Source of the DNA: Hygrophila difformis
Lineage: Eukaryota > Streptophyta > Magnoliopsida > Lamiales > Acanthaceae
Length of the DNA stretch: 64,000 nucleotides
Assembly: GCA_030278955.1 (NCBI GenBank)
Contig: JAOANR010000001.1
Span: forward strand, 38,962,890-39,026,889
Direction: 5' to 3'
The position numbers and the translations under genes are program-made. Below the pieces are notes generated by a model, which was not told the DNA's origin, did no database searches, and saw only the letters and a program-made list of their open reading frames with translations. This document shows, piece after piece, positions 47,101-59,301 of this stretch; position 1 is the stretch's first letter; every line of letters begins with the position of its first letter.

Positions 47101-48276
47101 GGTCAAAGCTGGATTTCAATCTCACCCGTCCGATCAGGCTTCCATTTGAATCCTAGCCCTTAATTTCTCACATACACCCCTCGCTCTCTTGGATTTACGG
47201 GCAATTGTGTCTCCCTTCCAGAATTCATTCTCTCCACCGAATCGCGAATCGGACCACCCATCGCGCCGCTCACCTTCCGCCGCCTCCGACGCCGTTGGGA
47301 AACCCTAATCCCGTCCGGTGCCCGGTCTTCTTCTGTTCTGTTATCGCAATCCACCACTGCTCGCTCTTTCTGCATCCGTGAAGGTTTGTCCGATTCGCCG
47401 CTCCAACCAGCCATAGATGAACCGTCGCAGCGACTCCATTCGCCTACTTTTCGGAGCCCTCTGCCAGCCCCGGATCCCTCTTCCGACGCCGCCTCCCCTG
47501 CGTCTGACGCCCTCCCTGACTGAACACTGTCCGCCGCTGCCCGACGTTGCCTTCCCTCTTCCGCCGCCCCTCGCCCCGCGAGCCCTGGCCACCGCCTTAG
47601 CCCCGCGCACCCTCCCATCGTGGCTCGCCGACCTCCCTGCCTGAGCCGCCAGTGGTCACCGGTCTCTCACCCTCTGCCCTCTCTGCCGGCGGGCTCCACC
47701 CACCGTCACGCCCCTTTGTTGTTGGCGTTGAAGTCTCCACCACCACTGCCAATGCTTAATTATGCCTTCTGTTGATTTCATCCCTTTCGCAGACATTCTG
47801 GAATAAGAATAGAGAATCAACATTCTGCCATCCCTTCAATTCTTTGGGTATTTGTTGAAAATGCATTGTTATTTGCTTCCAAAGTAACTTTGTATTTGTT
47901 GTCTTTGGTTGCAAGGTTGCCCTTCGTCTCACATGCGCTCTCTCTGCGGGGCTTCTGATACTCCAGAACGTGTTATTCGTTCCCAGGTCGATACTTCGGT
48001 TTATCTTATTACTTTTCGGTTTATATTACGATTAGCCTTATGAGTTAAGGTTGAATTTCAAGCAGATTTCTTTAATGTGGGTTCCTCGTGCGCGTCTGCG
48101 AATTACGCTTGCTTACGGGCCGCGACAAGCGGGCATTCTGAGTGCCAAGTGGTTTCTGGATTGCATGAAAAAGAAGTAAAATCTTCGGATTCTGCTATTT
48201 TTTGTGTTTATTTTGAATTTTGTTTTTGGTGATATTTTCATAGTATGTTGTTGAATGTGTTTTTTCCAATAATCAG
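47101..48276 (+). other. GC-rich leader-like DNA upstream of the RRF copy
   Basis: 47260-47720 is GC-rich with short frames on both strands and no recognised domain. Exon-like pieces at about 47914-47990 and 48066-48175 could encode part of the RRF transit peptide, which is not conserved between species, so I cannot confirm them. Confidence 0.3.
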
Positions 48277-50091
48277 AATAGGAGTGGTTGAGTGTGCTGC
48301 TATTGAGGAAATTGAAGCAGAGAAGTCTTTGATTGAGGAAGCTGCTGTAAGATTTGAAATAATACGTGAAAGAATCCCCATTATATTGTTATTTTTGTTC
48401 AGTCATTTGCCTCCTTTTTTGAAATAGTCATGTACTTGTATTGCTTTGTTTGTTCTCATGGTGTTCAGAAAGAAAGAATGGAGAAGACTATTGAAAACGT
48501 GAAGTCCAGTTTCAATTCAATTCGAACTGGAAGAGCAGAGCCAGCAATACTAGATAAAGTTGAGGTGGGCATAGCATTACTTCACTATGAGTTGCTGGTT
48601 GTAATTCTTGTGTATTGAGTTGCTGATTAATCTTTAGAGTTTAATTTGATTTGGTTCCCTTGTCGTTTTTGTTTTCCTGTCCTCTAAGGTGGAGTATTAT
48701 GGAACACCAACCCTCTTCAAAACTATAGGTCAAATCAGTACTCCGGATGCTAATTCACTCTTGGCGCGGCCCTACGACAAGTCAAGGTTAGTGTAGTTTA
48801 TTGTCATCATGTCCTGACCCTCTTAGACAAATCATGAAACTAGAAAGCCTGTGAAACTGCTTTACTATCTTTTGTAGGTTGTTAGTTTAAACCAGCTTCC
48901 CAAATGGTTGCATTGTACTTATTTGAATTTCTTTTCTTTCGTAAACTTTGGAACATAATATAAGGTTCTTTTGCATTCCTTTTATTCATGGAAATAGTTG
49001 GTGGCTTGGTGCCAACAAGTGAATCTACTTGTTATTGTTGGTTCCATTTGACTGGCAGTAACATGCTATGTTTTTGTCTGGCTCATTTGCATTTGGGTTG
49101 CCGGTTGCTTTCAGCCTGAAGACTATAGAGAAATCCATTGTTAGCTCTAATCTTGGTTTGGCTCCAGATAACGATGGAGATGTTATTAGGTTGACACTGC
49201 CACAACTGACATCTGAAAGGAGAAAAGTATTGTTGTGTGATCTTTTGCTAAGTATCTAAGCTTATCAGCTTATGCTAAATACTATGTGTATTATCTGGTT
49301 GAATCTTTGCCAACACACCTCAAACCTGAACTTATACTCTCTTATTTGTTTTTTTTTTTTATGCTGAAGGAATTGTCAAAGATTGTGGCCAAGCAGGATG
49401 AAGAAGGCAAGGTAAACTCCTCAGGTTAGATGATTAATTTACTCAAGTGCATTGCTGGTTTGATGGCAATACAACCTTTTCCATTGTTTCATTGTTTGTG
49501 CTTTAATTAATACGAATTCCTTACATCACTCTTCTTTCCTTTCTCTTTTCTAGGTTGCTATAAGAAATATAAGAAGAGATGCCATCAAAGCATATGAAAA
49601 ACTCGAGAAGGTCTACAAACTATTCTTATTTAATGTTTCTTGTAGTCTTGTTTCCCCTATATTTTCCGTCTCATGTCCTTGTCTCTAATTTACATCACAT
49701 TTTGCAGGAGAAAAAACTCTCGCAGGACAATGTCAAGGATCTATTAAGTGATTTGCAGGTACAAGGATACATTATAAACTGTTAGCCTATACATTATAGT
49801 GCAAGAAATTGGCCTTTTCCAACCTAACACTATCATACCAGGTCAAAGTTTACTAAAAATAGCCAAGTATCTATGCCCTTGGCCCGCAGCGTTTATGATG
49901 TCCTTGTTTTGGGGAAATTGCTTTTCGTTCTCTTGCACTGCGGTCGTATGTGAATAGAAGTTTGATTAGTGGTTCCTGCTGAAACTTGTTAGTATTAGTA
50001 ATTGAGTAGATTGGGGATTTATGCAAGGTTTGAGTTTGTGCCATTCTGAAATGTGTTTTGGTTGCAGCAATCAATAAAGAAAGAAAAATGA
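48277..50091 (+). pseudogene. Chloroplast ribosome-recycling factor copy lacking its normal last exon
   Basis: Seven consecutive exons: 48277-48346, 48469-48564, 48689-48786, 49115-49226, 49370-49411, 49554-49610 and 49708-49758. They spell IGVVECAAIEEIEAEKSLIE, then [74 protein letters not shown] and KKLSQDNVKDLLSDLQ. All borders are GT-AG and there is no stop, so the body is intact. RRF splits post-termination ribosomes in plastids. The final exon expected for the C-terminal helix (about 25 residues) is not found; an acceptor at 50068 would add only QSIKKEK before TGA at about 50091. The N-terminus is unclear. Fragments of unrelated genes follow on the same strand, so capture is likely, but a recently damaged host gene cannot be excluded. 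Confidence 0.85.
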
Positions 50092-50935
50092 ATTCGTCCC
50101 TCCATTCTTCTCACCATTATCGTTTCCGTTTTTTTCAAATTATCGTGCCTCCTTTTCCTTAAATTCCCAGACGGAATTCCTGCTATGGCTAATTAGGTGG
50201 TGGTGTTACATTCTTGACATGCTTATATTTTCTTGAAATTACTTTTTAAGCTTTGGTGCCCACCCGAAATCTATTTCCTAAATATTGTATCATTTGAGAG
50301 AATTACAAACCAAACTAGACCATTTGTTGGTTTGCTAAGCATGTTCTGGAAACAAAGCCAACACAATACCGGTGAGCCTTTAAAACAAATATGGTACCAT
50401 GGGGTAAGTGATTTTTGGATTTAAATTGTCATTATCCTACATAGGAAAGCCAGGCAAAGGGATTTGGTATGAGAAGGCAGTTCAAAGAAGTTTGTCTGCT
50501 AAGTTACGTAATTAATAAACTATATGCGAATATTCTTATTCAACTGCTGAACGAAATACTTCTTATTTCAGACAATAAAGTGCTTTCTTGGGTGTTTAAA
50601 AGTGTGACATAATGTGTTTATTTTTTCTTTGTCGCAGGTTAGTCTTTTGGAAGTGCCGTCCCAATTTTCTGTGTCCTTCAGTACGCGCACAGCCTGCCCT
50701 CGCCTTGGGATTTCCTAATTAGAACAGAAAAATCTACCATCTTTTCTATAAGGAGTTTTCTGTAAGGAATTCAGCCCTTAAATTTTAGCCGTACTTGGTG
50801 CACGAGCAGAAGGTTAAATAGCTGTATCAGTGTATTATAATCTTTGTCGAATCTTTGAATGGGCTCTGTTGCTTGCTGCAAACATTGTTGCAATTGGTTA
50901 CAGTTTTATGGATTTTTCTGCTGTTTATTTTGCAG
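50092..50935. other. No gene recognised
   Basis: AT-rich DNA between the RRF and WDR48-like fragments. An exon-like stretch after GTCGCAG at 50638 has no clear match. Confidence 0.35.
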
Positions 50936-51550
50936 GTGGTTAATAATTTCGTAGAAAAAGTGGATCTTGTTAGGCCATTGGCCCGTCCAAATGTTGATAC
51001 TTTTGGTCCTGGAGGCCATTTTTCGCATCCCATTATTGGAGGTAGTTCACATCATCGCTCCGGGGTGAAACCTTGGCGAAAACGCAAGCCTCATATAGAG
51101 ATTCTTTGCAATAACCAGGCAAGTTTTCATGGTCTTTTGATGTTATTTGTCGCAATTTTCCTAACTTCTTTAACATTCTGATTAATGGTGTTTTGGCTGT
51201 TTTGCCATTTTGTGGTGAATGATGAAAATATTTCCCTCTTATGTGTAAATGCTCCAACATTGAATGACTGGTTTATTTTTCATTCTTCCTCGAATTTTTC
51301 GAGAATACCTGCATAACATTTTATATACATACTCTAGGATCATAATTCTATGTTGTAACATTGGGAGTTGAAAAACCATGGCGCTGGCTAAAATCTGTTC
51401 CTCTGCGTATTTTATCTCATATTTCTCTGTCTAAAACCTTTGTTTCTGTAGGTATTATCCCCCGACATGAGCTTAGCCACTGTGCGCGCATACATATGGA
51501 AAAAACCTGGGGACCTTATCCTTAACTACAGAATTGTGCAGAACATGTGA
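50936..51550 (+). pseudogene. WDR48-like protein, C-terminal exons
   Basis: The exon at 50936-51118 reads VVNNFVEKVDLVRPLARPNV then GVKPWRKRKPHIEILCNNQ. The exon at 51452-51550 reads VLSPDMSLATVRAYIWKKPG then DLILNYRIVQNM and stops. These are the last two exons of plant homologues of WDR48/UAF1, a WD40 protein that activates deubiquitylases. The first exon ends CAG|GCAAGT, a GC-type donor or a mutated GT. All WD40 repeats are absent. Confidence 0.8.
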
Positions 51551-52953
51551 TGGGACTATTTTTGAAGGTCATACTGTTTTCTCCACTTCATACTGCTTAT
51601 CCTATATGATCTCATCTCATCTAGCCTTTTCTAGAACACCTTTTCCCCATTTGTTGCATCATCTTGTTCTGTCTCATAGGGGATTAAATTCTTCAAAGCT
51701 ATATGGCCCTGCTTTGAGCGCACTTTGCGTTGCTTTTCCTAGGCATGGCTTATATGCTTAAATCATTTTTAGGTTTGTAAATAGTTGGACTTGTGCATCC
51801 TCACATGCCGACTGATGCAATTGTAACTTATCTGCTCTATACCTTAAATTCGGGGGGGAAGGAAAGAGTCGAGGAAGACCATAAATGTAAAAAGAGCACC
51901 CTGCTGAACTTGAACAAACATCCAAACAATGTATAGAAATTTGAGTGTCCCATCGAACTGTCGCTACTTGAAGATATAGACTGCATCATGGGAGATTTTT
52001 CCATAAAAAGAAAATTAATTAGAAGATTGCCTGATTTATATTTAGAAAAAAATTGTTGTGAAGTTGAATGAATGAATAGCTTTCTATATTATTAAAAAAT
52101 AGATCATGAGTAATTCAATTATTTATTGATCTCTTTTTTTTGGGTTTCAATTTTGTATCACTGCCAGTTTGCTATTAGGTCAATTATTATGTAGTTACAA
52201 GAGAGAGTATTGAGCCCTATGGTCTCATCTCTCCTAATATATAACCACCAGACCCTTTAATATTTATATGAGAAATATTGCTATAAATTAAGCATAAATT
52301 CTACATCAGAATGTTGAATTAGTAAAATACTGAAAGAATCATCTTTCAATCTGTCCCACAATTATGTTTCCATGCTACCTACTGAATGTAGAAGCTCATT
52401 TTGGTTTTCTATTGATGAACTTGTACATTTAAAAGGTATAACATATTTTGAATTTCTCTTTCATGTTATCTAACTGATTGCATGTGTAATACTAAATCTT
52501 TACCTTTGAAGGTTTTAGGTATTCACACCTGTGTTGTTTTTCCGGAAAATAGGTTTTTGTAGCTTGCTTAACTGAAAAGGTTTTAGATATTTTTAATCAT
52601 ATATTAGTTAAAATTTTATGATGCATTAGATTTCGATCTGTTTTCAATGCATATATGCAATCATGGAATTAATATTTTATGTAGTGTTTTGCTTTGTCTG
52701 AATAGTGTGCTTGGTGGTTTTGATATTACGAAGGATCCATAGAGATTCTGGATGATGTCTCGCCTTGTATAAATGTATATTTAACTAAAACAGGGGACAC
52801 GAAAGATGGAAATTGTGCTTATCATTAGGTCATGGTAGACTGATTATATATATTTTTTTAATTATGTTGGTTCCTTTGATGGTTAAAGTTTACGATCTAT
52901 CTGTGCTCTCTATATGTTCTCTCATTAAGTTTGTTTTGCTTTCAATTTTATAG
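51551..52953. other. No gene recognised
   Basis: AT-rich, intron-like DNA between captured fragments. Nothing on either strand could be assigned. Confidence 0.4.
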
Positions 52954-53236
52954 GCAGTCAGTTACCACAATGATTGTATTGTTGAGTTGATAGTTGATAT
53001 ATATTCAGGAGATATCTATTTTATGGAGATGAACGCCCGCCTTCAGGTGGTTTGATTTTTCTAAGCTATATATTCTCTTATATATATATATATATATTAC
53101 TGCCAATTATGCAAATAATATTGCCCTTTCAGGTTGAACATCCCATTACTGAGGTGATTGTTGCTCAAGATCTTGTGGAGTGACAAATACATGTTGCTGA
53201 AGGCGAACCTCTTCGAGTCAGTCAATCATAGGTACC
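52954..53236 (+). pseudogene. Methylcrotonoyl-CoA carboxylase alpha (MCCA) fragment
   Basis: The exon at 52954-53046 reads VSYHNDCIVELIVDIYSGDI then YFMEMNARLQ. The exon from 53133 reads VEHPITEVIVAQDLVE, then TGA at 53181-53183 where relatives have Trp, then QIHVAEGEPLRVSQS and a TAG. This is the biotin-carboxylase domain around the EMNTRLQVEHPVTE motif of the mitochondrial leucine-degradation enzyme. The LTR beginning at 53237 cuts the exon just after the VP codons. Confidence 0.85.
53079..53099. repeat. (TA)n microsatellite
   Basis: About ten TA units inside the intron between the two MCCA exons. Confidence 0.9.
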
Positions 53237-55936
53237 TGAAACTTTTGACAATTTCGTCACACGAGTATTTTCTAAAATATCCCAGGTTTGAATTTATTAA
53301 ATGAAAAGAGTTATGATTCATGGGAAAGGGGTTTAAGGATATAGTTCACTTTTTTTTACTCATGAGGGGAAACCTTGAGTTCAAAAGGCGTTATGGACCT
53401 CCCCGGCATGAAACTTTTGACAATTCTGTGCCTTGAAGATCCTTGCCATGAAACTTTTGACAAGTTTCCACTACATGAGTGTTTTCTGAAAAATCATAAT
53501 CATGGTGTTCAATTTTATTTAATGAAACCAATTTATGAAGGCGGAATTGGGATTAGGGATATATTTATAGGTTGTCACGTTTTTATTATCGTGTTAAGAA
53601 ACTGTGGCCCGAAAGCGCACGGTGTCAAAAATTGCAGTAATTTATAGTAAGACCCGATCGTTCACTGGAGGATGTGCGATGGAAGTAGGGCCCACGTCGT
53701 TTTACTAGATTTTCCATTCGTATTGCTCCAATTGGTTTGAAAAGTGATTAATCATCTACTGACTGAATTTAAACTAAATTACGAAAGCACTTTGATCTAT
53801 TCTACAAGGCACATGAATTCTATTTTAGAAAGTGGGTAAAGTTATTCTACGAATGTAGTAAATACTATCTATAAAAGCAATGAAAATTTACACTATGCTA
53901 GCTATGAAGCTGATTCACGGTTTAGACAGAAGGGACATGAAGAAAAGAATAAAAATTGGACAAGATTTAGATAAGGCAATATTAAACTTTCATTTTTATA
54001 CACAGATCTTTGCTTGGGATAATCCTGTCAGATAGCTAATTCTCATGCTCTCAGTACTGCGTTCCCTTTAACAGACAGGTACTTACAGTATAAGTTTACA
54101 TGTTCTTAAAACCGCAATTTCTAAGATACCACAGATTTGTAACTGCCCTGGCCTGGGTATGTTACTTCATTTGTGGTGGATAAGCAACACCTGACAAATC
54201 ATTTATTGACATGCCAAGTACTACTATCATTCTCCCATGTCACACCCAAAGATTCTAATCAAACCTGAACTATCCCTTAACTATCAATCCTAGTAGCAGT
54301 TACACAACTCTCAATACAATTGAGTGACCTCTAATGAAAGCATTTAAAAGAAAGCAATAAAGAAAGCATTTAAAATCCTATCACTCGGAGGTTTTGAAGG
54401 CCTGACCCTGGTAGTAAAAGACAGCTCCCCATCAGAATGAAGGAATATGGATCAAGAATTCCCGGCTCTCGGTGAACTACTCGTGTGTTCACTTCCTTTC
54501 GGGTGGTTATGAAATACAAACTAATGAAATGGACTAATAAATTAGTTCGTTCCGGATGCACTCATTCAGGACTCAAAAATAGACTTTGGCAAAAGAGGAT
54601 AGCAGTTGAAAGAATACTCAACCCCATCTTAGAAAATAACCAAGGCCTGGATATTGTTCCTCTAAGATTATTTACTACACTGTATTTGAGTCCAAGTGGA
54701 CCCCATCTCGGTGTAATATTTAATCTCAGATTCCCAACAAGCAGCAATTTTGGAAAATAATGAGTTTGAAAACCATTCCCTAAACAGGTACTAGACTCTC
54801 AATTAAAACACAGATCCTTTCAGTCTAGATGAGACCTAATCGCTGACTATGCTTCTAATTTCCCAAAATCAACCCTTGACAGAATATGAATTAGTCATAA
54901 CTGAAGAATTTATCCCTTACTTAGATCCGGATTTTATAAAATAATTTTTATCGGAAATTTAATATACGATATCTGTTTAGAATCTAGACTTCTATTGTCC
55001 AAGGGAAGGATCCCAAAATATTATAGACCACATTAATTACATAATAGTAGCATGCATACAGATATCTGGAAGTGTAAAATTAATTGACCCAAAATATAGA
55101 GGTGGGTCTAGACAGAGAGTGAAACACAAATATGAAGTGGTCAGAGGACCAAAGTTATGGCAGAATAATCGGGTGGACTGTAAACATCTACTGTCCAATT
55201 TCCCAATTACTCGGATGAAGTGAATTTAGACAGGTGAAACCCTAAAATGGCAGTGTCGCTACCAGTTGGGCCCCTACTGTCTGTGAATTCAGATAAAAAC
55301 CTACATGCTTCCTTTCTGCAGTACTTAACAGCTAATGTTGACAGACATTAGCAGAGTTATACTACAGATTGGAATTTGGGTTTGGAAATTAAGATAAGTA
55401 AAATAAAACTATATCTGGATAGGAGTCAGCTGAGAAGCTATTATAATCCCGGATGGACGAACCGCCAAGGCTTCCACTGACTGCCATCCAGACCATGCAT
55501 AATAACACTTAGTAACTAATACCCAGAATACGAGCTAGTTATTCGTGAGGGAATATCCGCCAACATTAGTCTGATGTATTCTTTACTAATTGTTACACAC
55601 AATACGCAAAAGACAAAAGAAAAATAAAATAAAATAAAGAGAAGAACTTGTACGAGAGACATTGGTTTCTCATGCAAGGTTATGGAATTAATCCATATTT
55701 GATGGCTTAATTAATCCCTCCTACCATAATTAATTACAGTCCGGATTATCTGTTTAAGGCATCATGGTTTTGTTTATAGAAAAGTGTTTTAATGACAATT
55801 GAACAAAGATCCTTTAATCATAACAATTAGTGATCTAACCATTGCTAATTACAATCATTAATCATTAATGACTAGAGGGTTCAATTAATTAAGTGATAGG
55901 AAATTGAGAATCAAAATTTTGGCAGAGTTTCACCTT

Positions 55937-56396
55937 GTGTCGCTAAGCAGGGGTTATGTCGCGGACCGTGGGTCCATGACAAGAGTTTTAGCGACACAAG
56001 ATTTTCGGAAAATTTTCAAAGTATTTGGCTCCCAGTCGCTAATCTGGAAATTGTGTCGCGGGGCGTGACTCCGCGACAGGATGTTTTAGCGACTGGGTTT
56101 TCAAAATATTTATAAGGCATAATTTCCTGTCTCGGAATAAAAATGTGTGTCGCGGACCGTGGGTCCGCGACAGGGGTGTTCCGCGACAGGAGCCATGCAG
56201 AGAAAAATAGCAAGAGTTTGGGTCCCTGGTCGCTAAGCGGGGTTTGTGTTGCGGACCGTGGGTCCGCGACAGGAGTGCCTCGCGATCGAGGGTTTTCAAA
56301 ATATTAAGACAAGTGTCCCTAAACATCCATGTCGCGGAACAGCCTCCTTGTCGATAAACGTGGCCTAGCGACAGGAGTCGGTTAGCGACATGGATG
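55937..56396 (-). repeat. Nested hairpin array with TGTCGC/GCGACA and GTCGCTAA/TTAGCGAC arms
   Basis: Units start at about 55937, 56035, 56130, 56227 and 56325, a spacing of about 97 bp. In the unit at 56031-56097 an outer pair of 12-base arms (CCCAGTCGCTAA with TTAGCGACTGGG) encloses an inner pair TGTCGCGG (56054-56061) with CCGCGACA (56071-56078). Other units repeat the near-palindrome GTCGCGGACCGTGGGTCCGC. Its distance from the LTR end equals that of the AATTCGGT array in the related LTR at 11159. Confidence 0.9.
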
Positions 56397-57028
56397 GTTC
56401 AGGACACAAGTCAGTAAAAGTAGAATTGAACAGTGGCATGCAAACAGCGTGATCTCACCCTATTTCGGATTACAAAGCATTTCTAGGCTAAAAACAACCT
56501 AACAACAATGGAAATATGCAAGAACATGCTTGAACAGAAATAAACTAAACTGGAACAGGATTTAAAAATAAGCACTATCCTAATCTAAGGTTTAACCACG
56601 CACATACATAACATCATCCATAAAAATAATGATAATAAGCATAATAAAGGGAAAAGGGGTCAAATGACTCCAAAATGAAAGTGAAAGCATTAAATCCATG
56701 GGGTGTGAGACCCATTTCATGATTTGGGACACATAATGCGAATATTTTCCCATATTATTAAATGGATTTGTTAATACCCATCATTTGGGTATTACAAAAC
56801 CCTAAAAACCAAGTTTAGATGGAAAAACAAGGTGAAACTGGCTACCTAACCACTGGAACAGTGGAAAACAGTAAACAAAACACTACACTAAGCTAAACTA
56901 TGGACATAATTAAATAATACAAAAAATTTTAAAAAACTAAACTACTCTACCTAAGAACTGGGCGCTGATCTTGCCTTCAAGAGGATGAACTCTAATTTTT
57001 CCCACCCTGAGCTCATGGGGGTCACCTC

Positions 57029-57038
57029 ATATTTATAG
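57029..57038 (-). promoter_or_regulatory. LTR TATA box
   Basis: On the minus strand TTCTATAAATATGAGG lies about 70 bases after the hairpin array at 57110-57345. It is a strong plant TATA match and the likely promoter of the element. Confidence 0.6.
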
Positions 57039-57109
57039 AAGTGGAACCCTAGGCCCATGGGCTTGATCTGAGGCCCACTGTGTCTCAAGACATCACACAC
57101 ATCACACTG

Positions 57110-57345
57110 TGTCGCGGAACTGGAAGTCTGTCGCGGAACATCACTGCATGTGGTAAGGCTTCTCGACTGGGTCTTGGGTCTCTATTGGTGCGTCTGTGTC
57201 GCTAATCAGGCCTGTGTCGCTAAACCATGGTCCTCGACTCGGGCCTAGCGACGCAGCCTATCTGGACTGGTCTCTTCTTCATGCTACATGCTGTGTCGCT
57301 AATCACTCTTGTGTCGCTAAGCCGTGGACCGCGACACAGGAGCTT
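57110..57345 (-). repeat. Second TGTCGC hairpin array in the LTR, upstream of the TATA box
   Basis: GTGTCGCGGAAC, TGTCGCGGAAC, GTGTCGCTAA, CTAGCGACGC, GTCGCTAAGCCGTGG and CGCGACACAGG occur in both orientations within 235 bases. It uses the same arm words as 55937-56396 and 61335-61650. Confidence 0.85.
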
Positions 57346-57670
57346 CCGCGACCGGGTACTCCAGGACTGGGCTGAATGGGCCAGATGGGCCGAAATTGTT
57401 CTTTTTGTGGGCTTTTCTATCTTTTCCCATCTTTTTGTGTTCCTTTTTCTTTTCTTTTCTTTTTCTCTTGTTTTTGGATTTTTCTAACATAAATGTGTAA
57501 CAAAATTACATATTTATGCATTTTTCACACCAGCTCAATATTTTTACAATTATGCATAAATCAGTCCAATTCAACTGCTTTCTCATTTAATATAAGACCG
57601 GAATGCGACCAAATGCCCGTTTTAGACACGGAAATGGATTGAAAATAATGGTCATTTCTGGCCATTATCA

Positions 57671-57692
57671 ACATCCTCATATTTAATACTGA
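57671..57692 (-). other. Polypurine tract
   Basis: On the minus strand AGTATTAAATATGAGGATGT abuts the LTR start TGATAATGG. It aligns with the tract at 8388-8405 of the plus-strand element. Confidence 0.7.
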
Positions 57693-59301
57693 TCGTCCCC
57701 GAGCAGTCAGAGTCAATGTTCTAGAGAACACAGACTCTGCATACTCAATTCATTTTCGTGGCTTCATAAATCACATTCTTTTTGGATTGGGATAAGACAA
57801 TTGAAAACTACAACTGTTAAATCCCCTTGATTGCAGTGTTTAATGAAATGATACTTGCTCACTACATCGGGCCTACAAATCAAACATTATTATCAATCCT
57901 TCATGAATATCATGTTTGAAAAATGCAGGGATTAAAAATTAGAATTAAAGCCTGACATGAATATTTGCAATGAAACAGAGCCTCACGTATAAGAGAATCG
58001 GAAAGTTCACTCACTCTCAATTGGGGTTTAATCATGAACGCTCAAAATTAAATTTAATTAAATTATCCCATATGCTTGCAATTGGACCAACTCGCCACCG
58101 GCTCATTTCTTCAAATCGAGATCATGAGGTCTTATTTAAGGGTTATAACGGGGCATACGGTTGTAACATTAGGCAAGAAAGGGAATTATTAGGCTAGAAG
58201 TGGCAAGAATTTATTCTATCATAACTTGGCATATTTTTATTTAAAAATTTATGATCATCAATATATTTCTTCTTTCTTTCTTTGCTTTTCTTTTGCATGA
58301 CATTAGACTGAGTCTAATTTGCTTTGTCACTTGCAATTCATAATAATTTTAATTTTTTTTTTGAATCGGTTTATTGAATACCGATTTGATGAATTGATGA
58401 TCATAAATTTAATGCCCTGATAAAATTTATTCTTACACACTTGGGTTGAATGTTTTGGTCTTTTTATAAGGCTAGGAATAGTATAGTGGCTTCAAAGAAA
58501 AATTAGGCTTAAAGGGTCAGATTGGTTAATCCTAAGGGGAAAATATTTTTGGGTTTGGAATTCAAAAGAAGGCCAAAATTTGGGTTTTTCTAAGTGCCTC
58601 GATCATGTGCTCGATTTTTGGAATATGGCTTGGTCTTGAATCGGTCCCAATTGCAAGTTCTAGTTTCCTTTAATCAGAATGATTCACACATCAAAGAAAA
58701 TGAATGAGTAAAAGTGACTCATGGCTCAAATCTCATAAGGTTGGATTGATTCATGTCATACAATATTCTCAAATTTAATCAAAGCTTAATCCCAACACTT
58801 TATTCAATCAAAATTTCTAACATGCAGATTATTACCCAATAAGCTGATCGCATCATTAAATTTTTATAGCTCAAAACCTTAGGAATCCATGTCATGCATG
58901 TTCTCAATTATATTATCCCAATTTAAAAGTTTGAAAATTTAATCACAAGCCTAAATTCAACAAGTGAATTTAGAACAAGTTTATGCATACTTTTGCTGGT
59001 TGTTTAATTTAAAGCAGTAAAGGGGCACTGCTGACATACGGATTATGTCAACAACATATTTTTGGCCTGACAGTCACTTATTCATCTCGGACTGTCAGAC
59101 ATCTTTTTAAGAAGAAAGCGAATAAAAATTGTTGCGGATCTCAAACTTGAGTTCCATTCGTGGAAAGCGATAAATTACATCCATTTCAAGAGATTCCCAT
59201 GCAGTTAGTACGAACCGGCATACAAAAGAGGAAATCCCTTATATGATGCCTACACTAGAGCTTAAATATGATAAAACATTTCAGAATTCACCCTTCTTCT
59301 C
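57693..59301 (-). other. 3' non-coding region after the F-box ORF
   Basis: AT-rich. No coding similarity is seen on either strand. Confidence 0.5.

Larger units (their letters stand above)
53237..57670 (-). repeat. 3' LTR of the F-box-carrying element (4434 bp)
   Basis: On the minus strand it starts TGATAATGGCC at 57670, just after a polypurine tract, and ends TGTCAAAAGTTTCA at 53237, so it has TG...CA ends. The left end is identical to that of the LTR piece at 11159. The last 240 bases hold two extra copies of the TGAAACTTTTGACA terminal word (53411 and 53451). It carries two TGTCGC hairpin arrays and a TATA box. Confidence 0.75.

Noticed and set aside
46319..47125. Long minus-strand open frame at the Helitron C 5' side
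   Set aside because: It crosses the Helitron 5' terminus, is low-complexity (Ser/Pro/Arg-rich) and lies in GC-rich DNA where open frames arise on both strands by chance.
47417..47644. GC-rich open frames on both strands before the RRF copy
   Set aside because: They are explained by composition. They overlap in opposite directions and have no recognisable content.
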